This document shows, piece by piece, positions 8,898 to 19,465 of a stretch of 64,000 nucleotides of DNA. Within the stretch, counting starts at the first letter, position 1, and each line of letters opens with the position of its first letter. Made by a program: the position numbers and the translations under genes. This DNA comes from Sulfuritalea sp. GTDB lineage: Bacteria > Pseudomonadota > Gammaproteobacteria > Burkholderiales > Rhodocyclaceae. The notes below the pieces were generated by a model. It saw only the letters and a program-made list of their open reading frames with translations, was not told the origin of the DNA and searched no databases. The stretch spans positions 930,001 to 994,000 of the forward strand of contig JADJVS010000016.1 in assembly GCA_016710465.1 (NCBI GenBank). Reading direction: 5' to 3'.

Positions 8898-9903
8898 GCA
8901 GCTTCTCCAGTAAAAACGCACCCAGATCGGGAGTCAGGCGTGCGTCGACAGGTAGCACCCAAACCGGCAAAGGCAACTCAATCGAGGCCAATTTTACGGC
9001 ATCCTTTTCCGTGGTCACGATGGCATCGCCGACAAAGTCGAGGTCGGTCCGAACAAACGCATGGTGATCCGGAAACGGATGTTCCACGAACTCAAGGCCC
9101 AATGCTTTCAGATGGCGAAAGAATCGCATCGGCGAGCCGATCCCCGCCACGGCATGCAAACGCTTCCCGGCCAGCTCAGCGACGGAACAGCTTCGGCCAG
9201 GCTCGATGAGATCATGGAATCGGGAACCCTCCAGGCACATCCGGAAAATCTCGAGTCCGGAAGCCGGAAGCATTGTGGACGCGTCACCGTTGAGAACCAC
9301 CGCATCGACCCGCGTCACGCGCTGCAACGGCTCGCGCAAAGGGCCTGCGGGCAGGCACCAGCCGTTCAATACACCGCGCGCATCGAACACGGCAATTTCG
9401 ACGTCGCGCGCCAATCGATAGTGCTGCAGTCCATCGTCGCTGAGGATTACGTCGCAGTCCGGATGCGCCGCAATCAACGCCAGTCCTGCGGCGACACGGT
9501 CTGCACCGACGAATACCGGACAAGCGCAGTTTCGGGCAAGCACCAGTGCCTCGTCGCCGAAAACGGCCGGATCACCAAGGGCGACGACCGCCGTTGGGCC
9601 CCGGACACCGCCGCGGTAACCGCGGGCGATGATTCCCGGCCGTCGCCCGCGCTGGCTTAGCACCCGTGCCAAATGAATCACAAGGGGAGTCTTGCCACTA
9701 CCGCCTACCGTCAAATTGCCGACAATAACCACGGGAACCGGCAATCGCGTGGCGCCAAGCACGCCCAATCGATAGGCAGCGCGACGCGCGGCGGCCAGTG
9801 CGCGAAATACCAAGGAAAACGGGTAGAGCAGCCAAGCCATTGGCCCGCGCCGCTGCCAGGCGGCGACGAGGCCATCCTCAGCGCTGCGCCTGCTGGGTGG
9901 CAA
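8878..9903 (-). CDS. lpxK: Tetraacyldisaccharide 4'-kinase
   Basis: LpxK phosphorylates the 4' position of the tetraacyldisaccharide lipid A precursor at the inner membrane. A Walker A-type loop follows the N-terminal membrane-associated helix: VIVGNLTVGGSGKTPLV. The start is uncertain. The first in-frame ATG (9840) gives 320 residues but would remove a conserved upstream stretch (LVAAWQRRGP), so a TTG at 9903 inside the end of exbD, giving 341 residues, is preferred on family grounds. The gene sits between exbD and the Trm112-like gene in one co-directional set. Confidence 0.9.
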   Translation of the reverse strand: MPPSRRSAEDGLVAAWQRRGPMAWLLYPFSLVFRALAAARRAAYRLGVLGATRLPVPVVIVGNLTVGGSGKTPLVIHLARVLSQRGRRPGIIARGYRGGVRGPTAVVALGDPAVFGDEALVLARNCACPVFVGADRVAAGLALIAAHPDCDVILSDDGLQHYRLARDVEIAVFDARGVLNGWCLPAGPLREPLQRVTRVDAVVLNGDASTMLPASGLEIFRMCLEGSRFHDLIEPGRSCSVAELAGKRLHAVAGIGSPMRFFRHLKALGLEFVEHPFPDHHAFVRTDLDFVGDAIVTTEKDAVKLASIELPLPVWVLPVDARLTPDLGAFLLEKLHGCSPA

Positions 9904-10297
9904 AGGAAATGTGCGAAAGCCCGGCCTGCTGCGCGGCCTGCATGACATCGATAACGCTTTGGTGCGCGGCCTTGGCATCGGCGTTGATGATCACGACAGG
10001 TTCCTTGCCGGTGCCCGCGAAACGCTTCATGGCGGCGGCAATCGATGCGATATCACGGGTTCCGATTGCCGCTTTGTTGACCAGCACGTCACCGGCGGCG
10101 GTGACGACGATGTTGATTTCGTTCGGTTGTTCCTTGTTCTGCGGCGCATCCGCCGTCGGCAGGTTGATCTCAAGCCCGGAGAACTTGGAATACGTCGTGG
10201 TAATCATGAGGAAAATCAGGATCACCAGCAAGACGTCGATCATCGGAATCAGGTTGATCTCGAGTTCTTCACGTTGGCGGCCACGCTGGAAATTCAT
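9878..10297 (-). CDS. exbD: ExbD/TolR-family biopolymer transport protein
   Basis: 139-residue inner-membrane protein with one N-terminal helix and a periplasmic domain. The motif NLIPMIDVLLVILIF contains the conserved membrane Asp that couples proton flow in ExbBD/TolQR systems. The start MNFQRGRQREELEINL is chosen by family length; a longer frame upstream lacks similarity. It is ten bases downstream of exbB. The partner is probably TonB or a related energy transducer elsewhere. Linkage to lpxK is common, and the pair could instead serve another envelope function. Confidence 0.93.
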   Translation of the reverse strand: MNFQRGRQREELEINLIPMIDVLLVILIFLMITTTYSKFSGLEINLPTADAPQNKEQPNEINIVVTAAGDVLVNKAAIGTRDIASIAAAMKRFAGTGKEPVVIINADAKAAHQSVIDVMQAAQQAGLSHISFATQQAQR

Positions 10298-10307
10298 GGT
10301 GACAAGC

Positions 10308-10913
10308 CTACTTGCGCTGACCCTGCATGATTTCAACCAGCTTTACCGCTTCCTGCTCCATTTCGACGAGAAAGCCGTCGACCAGCGCGCGGAAGTGGCG
10401 GTAGAAAATCATGGCGGGGATGGCGATGATCAAGCCGAAACCGGTGTTGTACAACGCGACGGAAATGCCGTGGGCCAACGCCTGCGGGTTGTTTCCCGAG
10501 GCTGTCGGCGAGCCGAAGATTTCAATCATCCCGACCACCGTACCAAACAGGCCCATCAACGGGGCAATCGACGCAATCGTGCCCAGGGAAGTGAGAAATC
10601 TTTCCAGGTCATGCGCTACACCGCGACCGGCCTCTTCGATCGCTTCCTTCATTATTTCCCGCGAACTTCCCGCATTGCGCATCCCGGCCGCCAACACAAG
10701 CCCCAGCGGAGAGCTGCCTTCAAGACGCAGAAGCTGTTCCTCGGTAACTCCCTGTTGCCGATAGTTGGCCATGGCGCTATGCAACAGACCAGGCGGAACA
10801 ATCTTGACACGGCGCAAGGCCGCCGCCCGCTCGATGATCAATGCCACGGCGATTATGGAAGCCAATAGCAAGGGCCAGATAGGCCAACCCGCAGCCTGGA
10901 TGATCGAAAACAC
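10308..10913 (-). CDS. exbB: ExbB/TolQ/MotA-family proton channel protein
   Basis: 201-residue protein with three predicted membrane segments: near the N-terminus, around residues 110-130, and around 150-170. The conserved LGTIASIAPLMGLFGTVVGMI stretch forms the channel helix. With ExbD it should convert proton motive force into mechanical energy for outer-membrane transport. The start is a GTG with GGAG eight bases upstream, and no nearby ATG fits. It is the first gene of the minus-strand lpxK/kdsB set and is divergent from xseA. Confidence 0.93.
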   Translation of the reverse strand: MFSIIQAAGWPIWPLLLASIIAVALIIERAAALRRVKIVPPGLLHSAMANYRQQGVTEEQLLRLEGSSPLGLVLAAGMRNAGSSREIMKEAIEEAGRGVAHDLERFLTSLGTIASIAPLMGLFGTVVGMIEIFGSPTASGNNPQALAHGISVALYNTGFGLIIAIPAMIFYRHFRALVDGFLVEMEQEAVKLVEIMQGQRK

Positions 10914-11263
10914 AATGAATCTCCGTCACTCTGGAAAGCGCGCACTTTAGCCCGACTCATCCGATTCGGCAACCTCCAGGCATTCCCCCAAGCAGTCAGT
11001 GTGCAATATGTGGGGCGAATTGCTTATCCACAGATTCTGTGGATAAGCCTGTGGATTGCCTTTGGATGCTCGCCTTGATGTCTGCAATCGTCTGCCATGT
11101 CGAGCGGTCGCACAGATTTTGCGCAATGTACTTCGCCGCGAATCATCGTGCCGGCTCAAGGCATCGAGCATGGGCCGGATGGCCGTATGAATGTTCTGCA
11201 CGGCTAGCCGACGGATGTGCGTTAGAATTTTCCGTGATTCCGGTTTCTCTCTCCTGTGCTGCA
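10914..11263. other. Intergenic region between exbB and xseA (350 bp)
   Basis: This holds the divergent control regions of exbB and xseA. Its main feature is an inverted pair of perfect DnaA-box sequences. An in-frame extension of xseA reaches back to 11039 but has no similarity to XseA, so it is treated as untranslated. No RNA gene or small protein could be supported. Confidence 0.6.
11023..11047. promoter_or_regulatory. Inverted pair of DnaA boxes
   Basis: TTATCCACA at 11024-11032 and its inverse TGTGGATAA at 11038-11046 both match the strict DnaA-box consensus. They form a 25-bp palindrome with 11-bp arms and a three-base centre. A weaker third copy, inverse of CAATCCACA, follows at 11050-11058. 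DnaA binding here could regulate exbB or xseA, or titrate DnaA. Confidence 0.6.
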
Positions 11264-12592
11264 ATGTCCGAAGCCAACGCAGTGATTCCCGTCGGCGAAC
11301 TGAACAAGCGCGCGCGGCAAATATTGGAGCGCGAGTTTCCCTTGCAGTGGGTCGATGGCGAAATCTCGAACTTGACGCGCGCTACGTCCGGACATTTGTA
11401 TTTCTCGCTCAAGGATGAACTGGCCCAAGTTCGCTGCGTGATGTTCCGTTCCCGCGCGCAGGCCTTGCCTTGGCGAATCGACAATGGACAGCAAGTGGAG
11501 GTACGCGCGCTGGTTTCGCTGTATGAGGCGCGCGGAGAGTTTCAGCTCTCCGTTGAGGGCATGCGGCGTAGCGGCCTCGGCAGGCTGTTTGAGACCTTCG
11601 CCCGACTCAAGGACCAACTTGGTACCGACGGACTATTTGCCGCCGAACGCAAGAAAGCCCTTCCGCGCTATCCGCGCGCCATCGGCATAGTCAGTTCGCC
11701 GCAGGCTGCCGCATTGCGCGACGTAGTCGCCGCCATCGGTCGTCGCGCACCCCATTTGCCACTGGTTCTTTACCCGACCACCGTTCAGGGCGACGGAGCC
11801 GCAACAAGCATCGCAATGGCGCTCCAGGCGGCCGCGATGCGCAAGGAGACCGACCTGATTCTCCTGGTTCGTGGCGGCGGCAGCATTGAGGACCTTTGGG
11901 CCTTTAACGAAGAAGTCGTCGCACGCGCATTGGCCACCTGCTCCTTGCCCACCGTGAGTGGCATCGGACACGAATCGGACGTCACCATCGCTGACTATGT
12001 CGTTGACCTCAGAGCGGCGACCCCCACTGCCGCTGCGGAGTTGGTCACCCAGGGGTGGTTTGAGGCTGCGGCCGAGATTGCCAGTTTGTATACCGCACTT
12101 GGCCGCGCCGCGGAGTACCGGCTTGCCAGCGCGCAACAAGGCCTGGATATGCTCGCGCCGCGGCTGATACATCCCGCGATGCGCCTGCGCATTGCGGCTG
12201 GATCGCTCAATCTGCTGGAATCAAAGATGAAGGCGTCGGTGGCGTACCTTGTCGGAAGGCGCCAGGCTCAACTGAACCAAAGCGCGCTAAGCCTGTATCG
12301 CGGGATGCCAAGAACCGTGAGCCAGACATCCCGAATCTCCTTGCTTTCCCAGCGGCTCGATGCCTCCCTGCGCCGGATGCAGGCAAACCGTCTCGGGACT
12401 ATCGAACGAATTTCCGGGGCGCTGTCGCACCTGAATCCCGAGGCGATTCTTGCCCGTGGATTCGCGATCGTGCGGGACGAAAACGGGCACCTGATATCTG
12501 ACATCAATGGACTAACTATGGGTCAATACCTCAACCTGCGCATGGCAAGCGGTGATATCGATGCCGGCGTACTTGCCATACGTCCAGGCTGA
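11264..12592 (+). CDS. xseA: Exodeoxyribonuclease VII large subunit
   Basis: 442-residue catalytic subunit of the single-strand-specific nuclease that acts in mismatch repair and DNA damage processing. An N-terminal OB fold (about 5-100) precedes the nuclease core, which carries the conserved RGGGSIEDLWAFNE and GHESDVTIADYVVDLRAATPTAA regions. A long C-terminal helical region follows. The start is placed at MSEANAVIPVGEL on family similarity; an open frame continues 75 codons upstream without homology. The small subunit gene xseB is not in the window. Confidence 0.96.
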   Translation: MSEANAVIPVGELNKRARQILEREFPLQWVDGEISNLTRATSGHLYFSLKDELAQVRCVMFRSRAQALPWRIDNGQQVEVRALVSLYEARGEFQLSVEGMRRSGLGRLFETFARLKDQLGTDGLFAAERKKALPRYPRAIGIVSSPQAAALRDVVAAIGRRAPHLPLVLYPTTVQGDGAATSIAMALQAAAMRKETDLILLVRGGGSIEDLWAFNEEVVARALATCSLPTVSGIGHESDVTIADYVVDLRAATPTAAAELVTQGWFEAAAEIASLYTALGRAAEYRLASAQQGLDMLAPRLIHPAMRLRIAAGSLNLLESKMKASVAYLVGRRQAQLNQSALSLYRGMPRTVSQTSRISLLSQRLDASLRRMQANRLGTIERISGALSHLNPEAILARGFAIVRDENGHLISDINGLTMGQYLNLRMASGDIDAGVLAIRPG

Positions 12593-12595
12593 AAA

Positions 12596-12624
12596 TTGCG
12601 CTCCAAACTATTCCCGACTACAAT
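12596..12624 (+). promoter_or_regulatory. Sigma-70-type promoter of sodB
   Basis: TTGCGC (12596-12601) and TACAAT (12619-12624) are separated by 17 bases and lie 43 bases before the sodB ATG, just after the xseA stop. The -10 is close to consensus and the spacing is ideal. Confidence 0.6.
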
Positions 12625-12667
12625 AGTCAACTTTAATGCCCCACATCCAGCCAAAAGGAGAACTCGA

Positions 12668-13252
12668 ATGGAACACACGCTTCCACCCCTGCCCTACGCG
12701 ATGGACGCACTCGCACCCCATATTTCGAAGGAAACCTTCGAGTACCACTACGGCAAGCACCATCAGGCCTACGCCACCAACCTCAACAACCTGATCAAGG
12801 GTACGGAGTACGAAACCCTCGATCTCGAGGCCATTGTCAAGAAGGCTCCCGCCGGCGGCATCTTCAACAATTCGGCCCAGGTCTGGAACCACAGCTTCTT
12901 CTGGAGCAGCATGAAAGTCGGCGGTGGCGGTACGCCGACCGGTGCCCTGGCGGATGCCATCGGCAAGAAATGGGGCAGCTTCGACGAATTCAAGAAGGCC
13001 TTCCAGGCCTCCGCGGTAGGCAACTTCGGTTCCGGCTGGACCTGGCTGGTGAAAAAGCCCGACGGCACGGTGGACATCGTAAACACTTCCGGCGCCGGCA
13101 CGCCGCTAAACACCGAGAACAAGGCATTGCTGACGATAGACGTCTGGGAGCATGCCTATTACATTGACTACCGCAATGCTCGACCGAAGTTCGTCGAGAC
13201 GTTCCTGGCTTCGCTGGCGAACTGGGATTTCGCCGCCAGGAATTTCGGCTGA
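12668..13252 (+). CDS. sodB: Superoxide dismutase, iron type
   Basis: 194-residue SodB-type enzyme that dismutates superoxide in the cytoplasm. N-terminal EYHYGKHHQAYATNLN supplies the first histidine ligand. NHSFFW gives the second, and the C-terminal DVWEHAYYIDYRN region carries the Asp and last His. The AQVWNHSFFW context favours iron over manganese. The ATG has an AAGGAG site. It has its own promoter and a strong intrinsic terminator, so it is probably monocistronic. Confidence 0.97.
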   Translation: MEHTLPPLPYAMDALAPHISKETFEYHYGKHHQAYATNLNNLIKGTEYETLDLEAIVKKAPAGGIFNNSAQVWNHSFFWSSMKVGGGGTPTGALADAIGKKWGSFDEFKKAFQASAVGNFGSGWTWLVKKPDGTVDIVNTSGAGTPLNTENKALLTIDVWEHAYYIDYRNARPKFVETFLASLANWDFAARNFG

Positions 13253-13274
13253 GAGCGCGCTTCTGTTATGCCCG

Positions 13275-13306
13275 CCAAAGGTCGCCCAATGGCGACCTTT
13301 GGTTTT
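13275..13306 (+). terminator. Intrinsic terminator of sodB
   Basis: A perfect 12-bp stem (13275-13286 with 13291-13302) has a CAAT loop and is followed by TTTT. It starts 22 bases after the sodB stop. Confidence 0.85.
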
Positions 13307-13322
13307 CGGATTCAGGAAGATC

Positions 13323-13523
13323 ATGGACTCGCGAATCACGGACATCGAAGTCAAGCTCAGTCACTGCGAGGATGCAATCGATGCACTGAATCGAACCGTG
13401 TTCCGGCAGCAGCAGCAAATGGATTTGTTGCAGGCTCAGTTGCGCGAATTGTTCCGGATGGCGCAAGCAGTTGGGGCAGCCGAATCGCGTAGCCTCCGCG
13501 ATGAGATTCCACCCCACTACTGA
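13323..13523 (+). CDS. slyX: SlyX family protein
   Basis: 66-residue protein predicted to form a coiled coil (about residues 8-45, Gln/Leu-rich), ending in the PPHY tail typical of SlyX. The biochemical role of SlyX is unknown. The gene follows the sodB terminator by only 16 bases and no promoter was recognised for it. Start MDSRITDIEVKL is chosen on family similarity; a longer open frame upstream overlaps sodB and is rejected. Confidence 0.85.
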   Translation: MDSRITDIEVKLSHCEDAIDALNRTVFRQQQQMDLLQAQLRELFRMAQAVGAAESRSLRDEIPPHY

Positions 13524-13554
13524 TGGCCGCAAGCCGGCCCACGCGATGCAAGAC

Positions 13555-14001
13555 TCAGCGTGGCAGGCCGACTTTCTCAATCCCGGTGATGGCTAGTCCC
13601 GCCGAGAAGCCTCGACTGCGAAACCAGCCAAGATTCATTTCCAGAGCATAGCGGGCGGGACGCGAGGCACAATGGTTGTCGTCGGACTTCGGCTGCATGT
13701 CTTCCACATTGATGACGACACCTTTCTCGTCAAGAAAGGCTACCGAGAGCGGCAGCAGCGTGTTCCTCATCCACATGCAATGCTTGGCGATCTCGGGGAA
13801 AACGAAAAGCATGCCGCGTTGCGGCGCCAAGAACCCTCGTTGCATCAAGCCAATTGCCCGACTTTCCGGGCTGGCGGCAACCTCGGCTTCGATGCGATGC
13901 ATGCCAGCAAACAACTCGACCATCGGCAGTTGAGGCTGCTGGGCTCGTGACCATTGCAGGGGCTGGAGAAACAAGAGCAGCACTAGCGCACGCAACGACA
14001 T
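13555..14001 (-). CDS. DUF192 family exported protein
   Basis: 148-residue protein with an N-terminal signal peptide (hydrophobic LRALVLLLFLQ, likely cleaved near residue 19). The body carries the DUF192 features: the RAIGLMQRGFL motif, GMLFVFP, and CMWMRNTLLPLSVAFLD. Function is unknown; members are small periplasmic or secreted beta-rich proteins. The ribosome site is weak, and a GTG three codons upstream is an alternative start. The intrinsic terminator just upstream (14131-14160) separates it from the Ala-rich gene. Confidence 0.88.
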   Translation of the reverse strand: MSLRALVLLLFLQPLQWSRAQQPQLPMVELFAGMHRIEAEVAASPESRAIGLMQRGFLAPQRGMLFVFPEIAKHCMWMRNTLLPLSVAFLDEKGVVINVEDMQPKSDDNHCASRPARYALEMNLGWFRSRGFSAGLAITGIEKVGLPR

Positions 14002-14130
14002 GACAAACACACCATGAACGTTCTGGTGATGGTCGCCATCCAACGGCGCTGGACACCGGCATCGCAAGTCGGGCATGAAACTCGTCCTATTGAAGATTGG
14101 CGGAATACGCGATTCCCGGGACGCAGGGGC

Positions 14131-14160
14131 AAAAAAAATGGCAGGGAAACCTGCCATTTT
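14131..14160 (-). terminator. Intrinsic terminator of the Ala-rich protein gene
   Basis: A nine-base stem (14137-14145 with 14150-14158) is followed on the minus strand by a run of T. It lies about 20 bases past the stop of the Ala/Lys-rich gene. Confidence 0.8.
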
Positions 14161-14179
14161 CCATTTTTTTTGCGCGCAA

Positions 14180-14440
14180 TTACTTTGCGGCGTCTGCCTT
14201 CTTGGCCTTCTTGGCCTTCTTGGCCTTCTTGGCCTTGCCTTCCATGCCAGCCATGCCAGCCATACCCTTGGCGTCAATACCGGACATGCCGGCCATGCCC
14301 TTCTGCACCGGGGCGGCAGCCGGAGCAGCAGCGGCAGGAGCGGCAGCCGGGGCTGTAGCCGGAGCGGCCTTGGGAGCGTCAGCAGCGAAAGCGGAGGTGG
14401 CGATCAGGCCGGCGGCCAGGGCGGCGAAAAGCTTGGTCAT
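14180..14440 (-). CDS. Small exported Ala/Pro/Lys-rich repetitive protein
   Basis: 86-residue protein not assigned to a family. Residues 1-19 (MTKLFAALAAGLIATSAFA) are a classic signal peptide with an AFA cleavage site. The mature part has three blocks: an Ala/Pro-rich stretch (about 20-47), a Gly/Met block with GMAGM repeats (about 48-67), and a Lys/Ala tail of KKA triplets (about 69-82). There are no cysteines. An AGGAAA ribosome site precedes the ATG, which overlaps the rluE stop as ATGA, and an intrinsic terminator follows. Tail composition resembles histone-H1-like or nucleic-acid-binding tails, but the signal peptide argues for an envelope location. Confidence 0.75.
   Translation of the reverse strand: MTKLFAALAAGLIATSAFAADAPKAAPATAPAAAPAAAAPAAAPVQKGMAGMSGIDAKGMAGMAGMEGKAKKAKKAKKAKKADAAK
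14197..14236. repeat. 9-bp tandem repeat encoding the Lys/Ala tail
   Basis: About four head-to-tail copies of a nine-base unit (TTCTTGGCC on the plus strand) encode the KKA repeats of the small exported protein. Nine-base units keep the frame, so copy-number change would lengthen or shorten the tail without frameshift. Confidence 0.8.
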
Positions 14441-15081
14441 GGTGTTTCCTTTCGTTTATGTATAGGTAGAGATGAATTAACACCACGATTCTTCGGGGCG
14501 TTGGGCCGAATAACGCGCTGCGGGACATCAGGTTGACGCGATATTTCAAGCTCCCGCCACTGACCGGGGGCAAGGCCGTCAAGATTCCATATCCCTACGG
14601 ACCAACGGATCAACCGAAGCGTCGGGAATCCGACCTTTGCAGTCATGCGCCTTACCTGTCGATTCTTTCCTTCCTTCAGCACCAATTCCAGCCAGCTCGT
14701 GGGAATTGCTTTCCGAATCCGAATCGGCGGCGTCCGCGGCCATAGGCCCGCAGGTTCCTCTATCGGCCGTGCAATGCACGGCTTACTGACAAACTCTTCC
14801 AAATCAACACCTCGTTCCAGCCATCGCAAGGCGGCCTCGGTCGGCACGCCCTCGGTTTGCGCGAAGTATCTCTTGGCCAACTTGTATTTGGGATCGGCGA
14901 TCTCGGCTTGCAGCGCACCGTCGTCAGTCAATACCACAAGACCTTCGGAATCCATGTCCAGACGCCCGGCGGGGTAAACACCGGGCACCGGCAGGTAATC
15001 AGCAAGTGTCGCGCGCCCCTGGCCAGAGGTGAATTGGGTCAGAACGCCAAACGGCTTGTTGAAAAGGATCAGCCTGCTCAC
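14437..15081 (-). CDS. rluE: 23S rRNA pseudouridine synthase, RluE type
   Basis: 214-residue member of the RsuA/RluB/RluE/RluF family; RluE modifies U2457 of E. coli 23S rRNA. The catalytic motif AGRLDMDSEGLVVLTDDG contains the nucleophilic Asp, and KEGKNRQVRRM is the second family motif. There is no N-terminal S4 domain, which fits RluE rather than RluB. The C-terminal 25 residues are basic and variable. The start overlaps the aceK stop and the stop overlaps the next gene start, so coupled translation is likely. Confidence 0.88.
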   Translation of the reverse strand: MSRLILFNKPFGVLTQFTSGQGRATLADYLPVPGVYPAGRLDMDSEGLVVLTDDGALQAEIADPKYKLAKRYFAQTEGVPTEAALRWLERGVDLEEFVSKPCIARPIEEPAGLWPRTPPIRIRKAIPTSWLELVLKEGKNRQVRRMTAKVGFPTLRLIRWSVGIWNLDGLAPGQWRELEISRQPDVPQRVIRPNAPKNRGVNSSLPIHKRKETP

Positions 15082-16850
15082 GCGAGCTTGCCGCCACCAT
15101 ACAGTTGGTGGAAACGTTGAGATTCCGGATACGGGAAGAAGTCTTGCACCGTGCCCAGCCGAATTTGCTCTTGTGCGTTCCGCCAGAACTCCACGTCAAA
15201 CAAGTCTGCGTGATAGCGCATGAACGAGTCCCGTATTCTGTCGGAGACCAGAAGAAACGTTGCGAACTCCTCTGGAAACACATCCAGGCGCGACACCGAA
15301 TACCAGATTTCACCTGACATCTCGGTTTCGAAGTCCGGGGGTGGAGGAATGCGACGAAACTTGCAATCCGTCATGAATTCGATTTCATCGTAATCGTAAA
15401 ACACGACCCGGCCGTAGCGCGTAACTCCAAAGTTCTTCCACAACAAATCGCCGGGAAAAATGTTTGCGATGGCCAGTTCCCGGATCGCATTCCCGTACTC
15501 TTTTACGGCGTGGTCGACCATCTCCGCCTTTCCGCTTTTTTCGGCGTTTTCGAGGTACATGTTGAGCGGTTCCATGCGCCGCTCAATGTACACATGCCTG
15601 ATGATGAGGTCGTCGCCGTCTTCCTCGATCAACGACGGGACCTCGCGGCGGAGCTCGGCAATAAGCTCAGGCGAGAACCGCGCGCGAGGCAAGGCAACCT
15701 TGGAAAATTCAAGGGTATCCGCCATGCGCCCAACCCGATCGACCTGCTTCACCAACTGGTACTTGCGACGCACCGTTTCGTGATCGACTTCCTTGGAGCT
15801 GCCAAACACGTCCTTGATCACCTTGAACACGTAAGGATAGGACGGCAGGGTGAAGACCATCATCACCAGACCACGGATTCCCGGCGCGACGATGAACTGA
15901 TCTGCCGAATGACGCAGATGGAAAATCAAGTCGCGGAAAAACATGGTCTTGCCCTGCTTTCCCAGGCCAAGCATGGTGTAAAGCTCGGAACGCGGTTTGG
16001 CGGGCATGATCGAGCGCAGAAACTGCACATAGCCGGATGGCACCTCCATGTCCACCATGAAATAGGCGCGCGAGAGAGAGAACAGCACTCCTATCCGCCA
16101 GGCATCAAGGATGATCGTGTCCAGATACAGCTTTCCTTGCGGCGAGTGCAGGACTGGCACGGTGAACGGATATTCCGACGCGCCGTTCACCGCTTTACCG
16201 ATCACATAGGCCCCTTTGTTGCGATAGAAGGGCGAGCTGAGCACCTGAATCTGGAGGTTTGCCTCCCTTGGTGGAACGCTGCCCAAATGGGCCGCGATGC
16301 TGCTCAGGACATAGTTGACGTCGCGGTCCAGATCTTCGAACTCCCGATCCCAATTGAAATCGACGAACACCTGCGCGATAGACACGCGAAATCCGGCCTC
16401 GTTGGGATAGTAGCTTCGATAGGTGGGCGGGTCCGACTCGATATACTCGGTCGACACGGCCGGCCGGACGAAAATGAAATCGTTGTGGAAATAGGTCCGG
16501 TGCATGATTTGGCAGAAGACGGAATTGAAGAATGTCTCTGCCAGTTCCGGCTGCTTGTGGTCCATTAGCAGCCCGATGAAAATAAGCTTGGCCTGCTGCC
16601 AAACGGCATCGTCAACAGGTGCCGCAACGAACTCGGATTGCAAGGTTTCTACGGTTTCGCGAACGCGATCGTCGTAAAACTGTATCCGTTCTCGCACCGC
16701 CCGCTGGCCTACCTGCCATTCCGCGCGCTCGAACCTTTTCTTGGCGCCCGCCGAGCATTCGCGAAACAGGCGGTAGTGCTTGTCGAAGCCGACCACCATG
16801 ATCCGTGCGATCCGGTGCGAGAGGTCTTCCTGGTCAAGCGGATTGCTCAT
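15078..16850 (-). CDS. aceK: Isocitrate dehydrogenase kinase/phosphatase
   Basis: 590-residue AceK, which phosphorylates and dephosphorylates dimeric isocitrate dehydrogenase and so directs isocitrate to the TCA cycle or the glyoxylate bypass. The length matches the family. The ATP-binding/kinase half lies C-terminal, including VVFYDYDEIEFMTDCKFRRIP with the conserved DYDE. Its substrate is encoded 2.6 kb away on the opposite strand, and aceA and aceB are nearby. In enterics aceK is in the aceBAK operon; here it is separate and coupled to rluE. Confidence 0.96.
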   Translation of the reverse strand: MSNPLDQEDLSHRIARIMVVGFDKHYRLFRECSAGAKKRFERAEWQVGQRAVRERIQFYDDRVRETVETLQSEFVAAPVDDAVWQQAKLIFIGLLMDHKQPELAETFFNSVFCQIMHRTYFHNDFIFVRPAVSTEYIESDPPTYRSYYPNEAGFRVSIAQVFVDFNWDREFEDLDRDVNYVLSSIAAHLGSVPPREANLQIQVLSSPFYRNKGAYVIGKAVNGASEYPFTVPVLHSPQGKLYLDTIILDAWRIGVLFSLSRAYFMVDMEVPSGYVQFLRSIMPAKPRSELYTMLGLGKQGKTMFFRDLIFHLRHSADQFIVAPGIRGLVMMVFTLPSYPYVFKVIKDVFGSSKEVDHETVRRKYQLVKQVDRVGRMADTLEFSKVALPRARFSPELIAELRREVPSLIEEDGDDLIIRHVYIERRMEPLNMYLENAEKSGKAEMVDHAVKEYGNAIRELAIANIFPGDLLWKNFGVTRYGRVVFYDYDEIEFMTDCKFRRIPPPPDFETEMSGEIWYSVSRLDVFPEEFATFLLVSDRIRDSFMRYHADLFDVEFWRNAQEQIRLGTVQDFFPYPESQRFHQLYGGGKLA

Positions 16851-17080
16851 GGTGGATAGGTCGGCGCAGGACGCTCGGACGATTCTAGCAGCGGCAAATC
16901 AGCCATCGAGTGAGATCCGAGTCACCGAGTACTCCACTATTCGATTTGATCGAAGCATTTGTCCGGCTTATTGACGTCACCGCACCGCTCTAGGATACTC
17001 AGCCGTTAGGCTTAGTCACCGATCTCTCAGGCGGTCAGCCAGAACACTTTACAATCAATAACATATTACGAGGCGCGGAT

Positions 17081-19318
<2,238 letters not shown>

Positions 19319-19333
19319 CCTCCGGCAGGCCAC

Positions 19334-19363
19334 GGCCCGCCGGATAGGGAGGTCCGGCGGGTC
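19334..19363 (+). promoter_or_regulatory. Strong hairpin between the two isocitrate dehydrogenase genes
   Basis: An 11-bp stem (19334-19344 with 19353-19363, one G-U pair) and eight-base loop lie 15 bases after the monomeric enzyme's stop. No T run follows, so it may stabilise the transcript 3' end or act as a weak or Rho-assisted terminator. Confidence 0.45.
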
Positions 19364-19465
19364 GCACCCGACACCAGCCTTTGGTGGATAATCCGTCGAA
19401 CCGACGGGCGGCATTCATGGCTTGGCGCCGCTTTCGCATTCGATGACAACGACGACGGAGTAGAC

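Noticed and set aside
11039..11263. Extended N-terminus of XseA from an upstream ATG
   Set aside because: The 75 extra codons show no similarity to the family, overlap the DnaA-box palindrome, and MSEANAVIPVGEL is the usual start.
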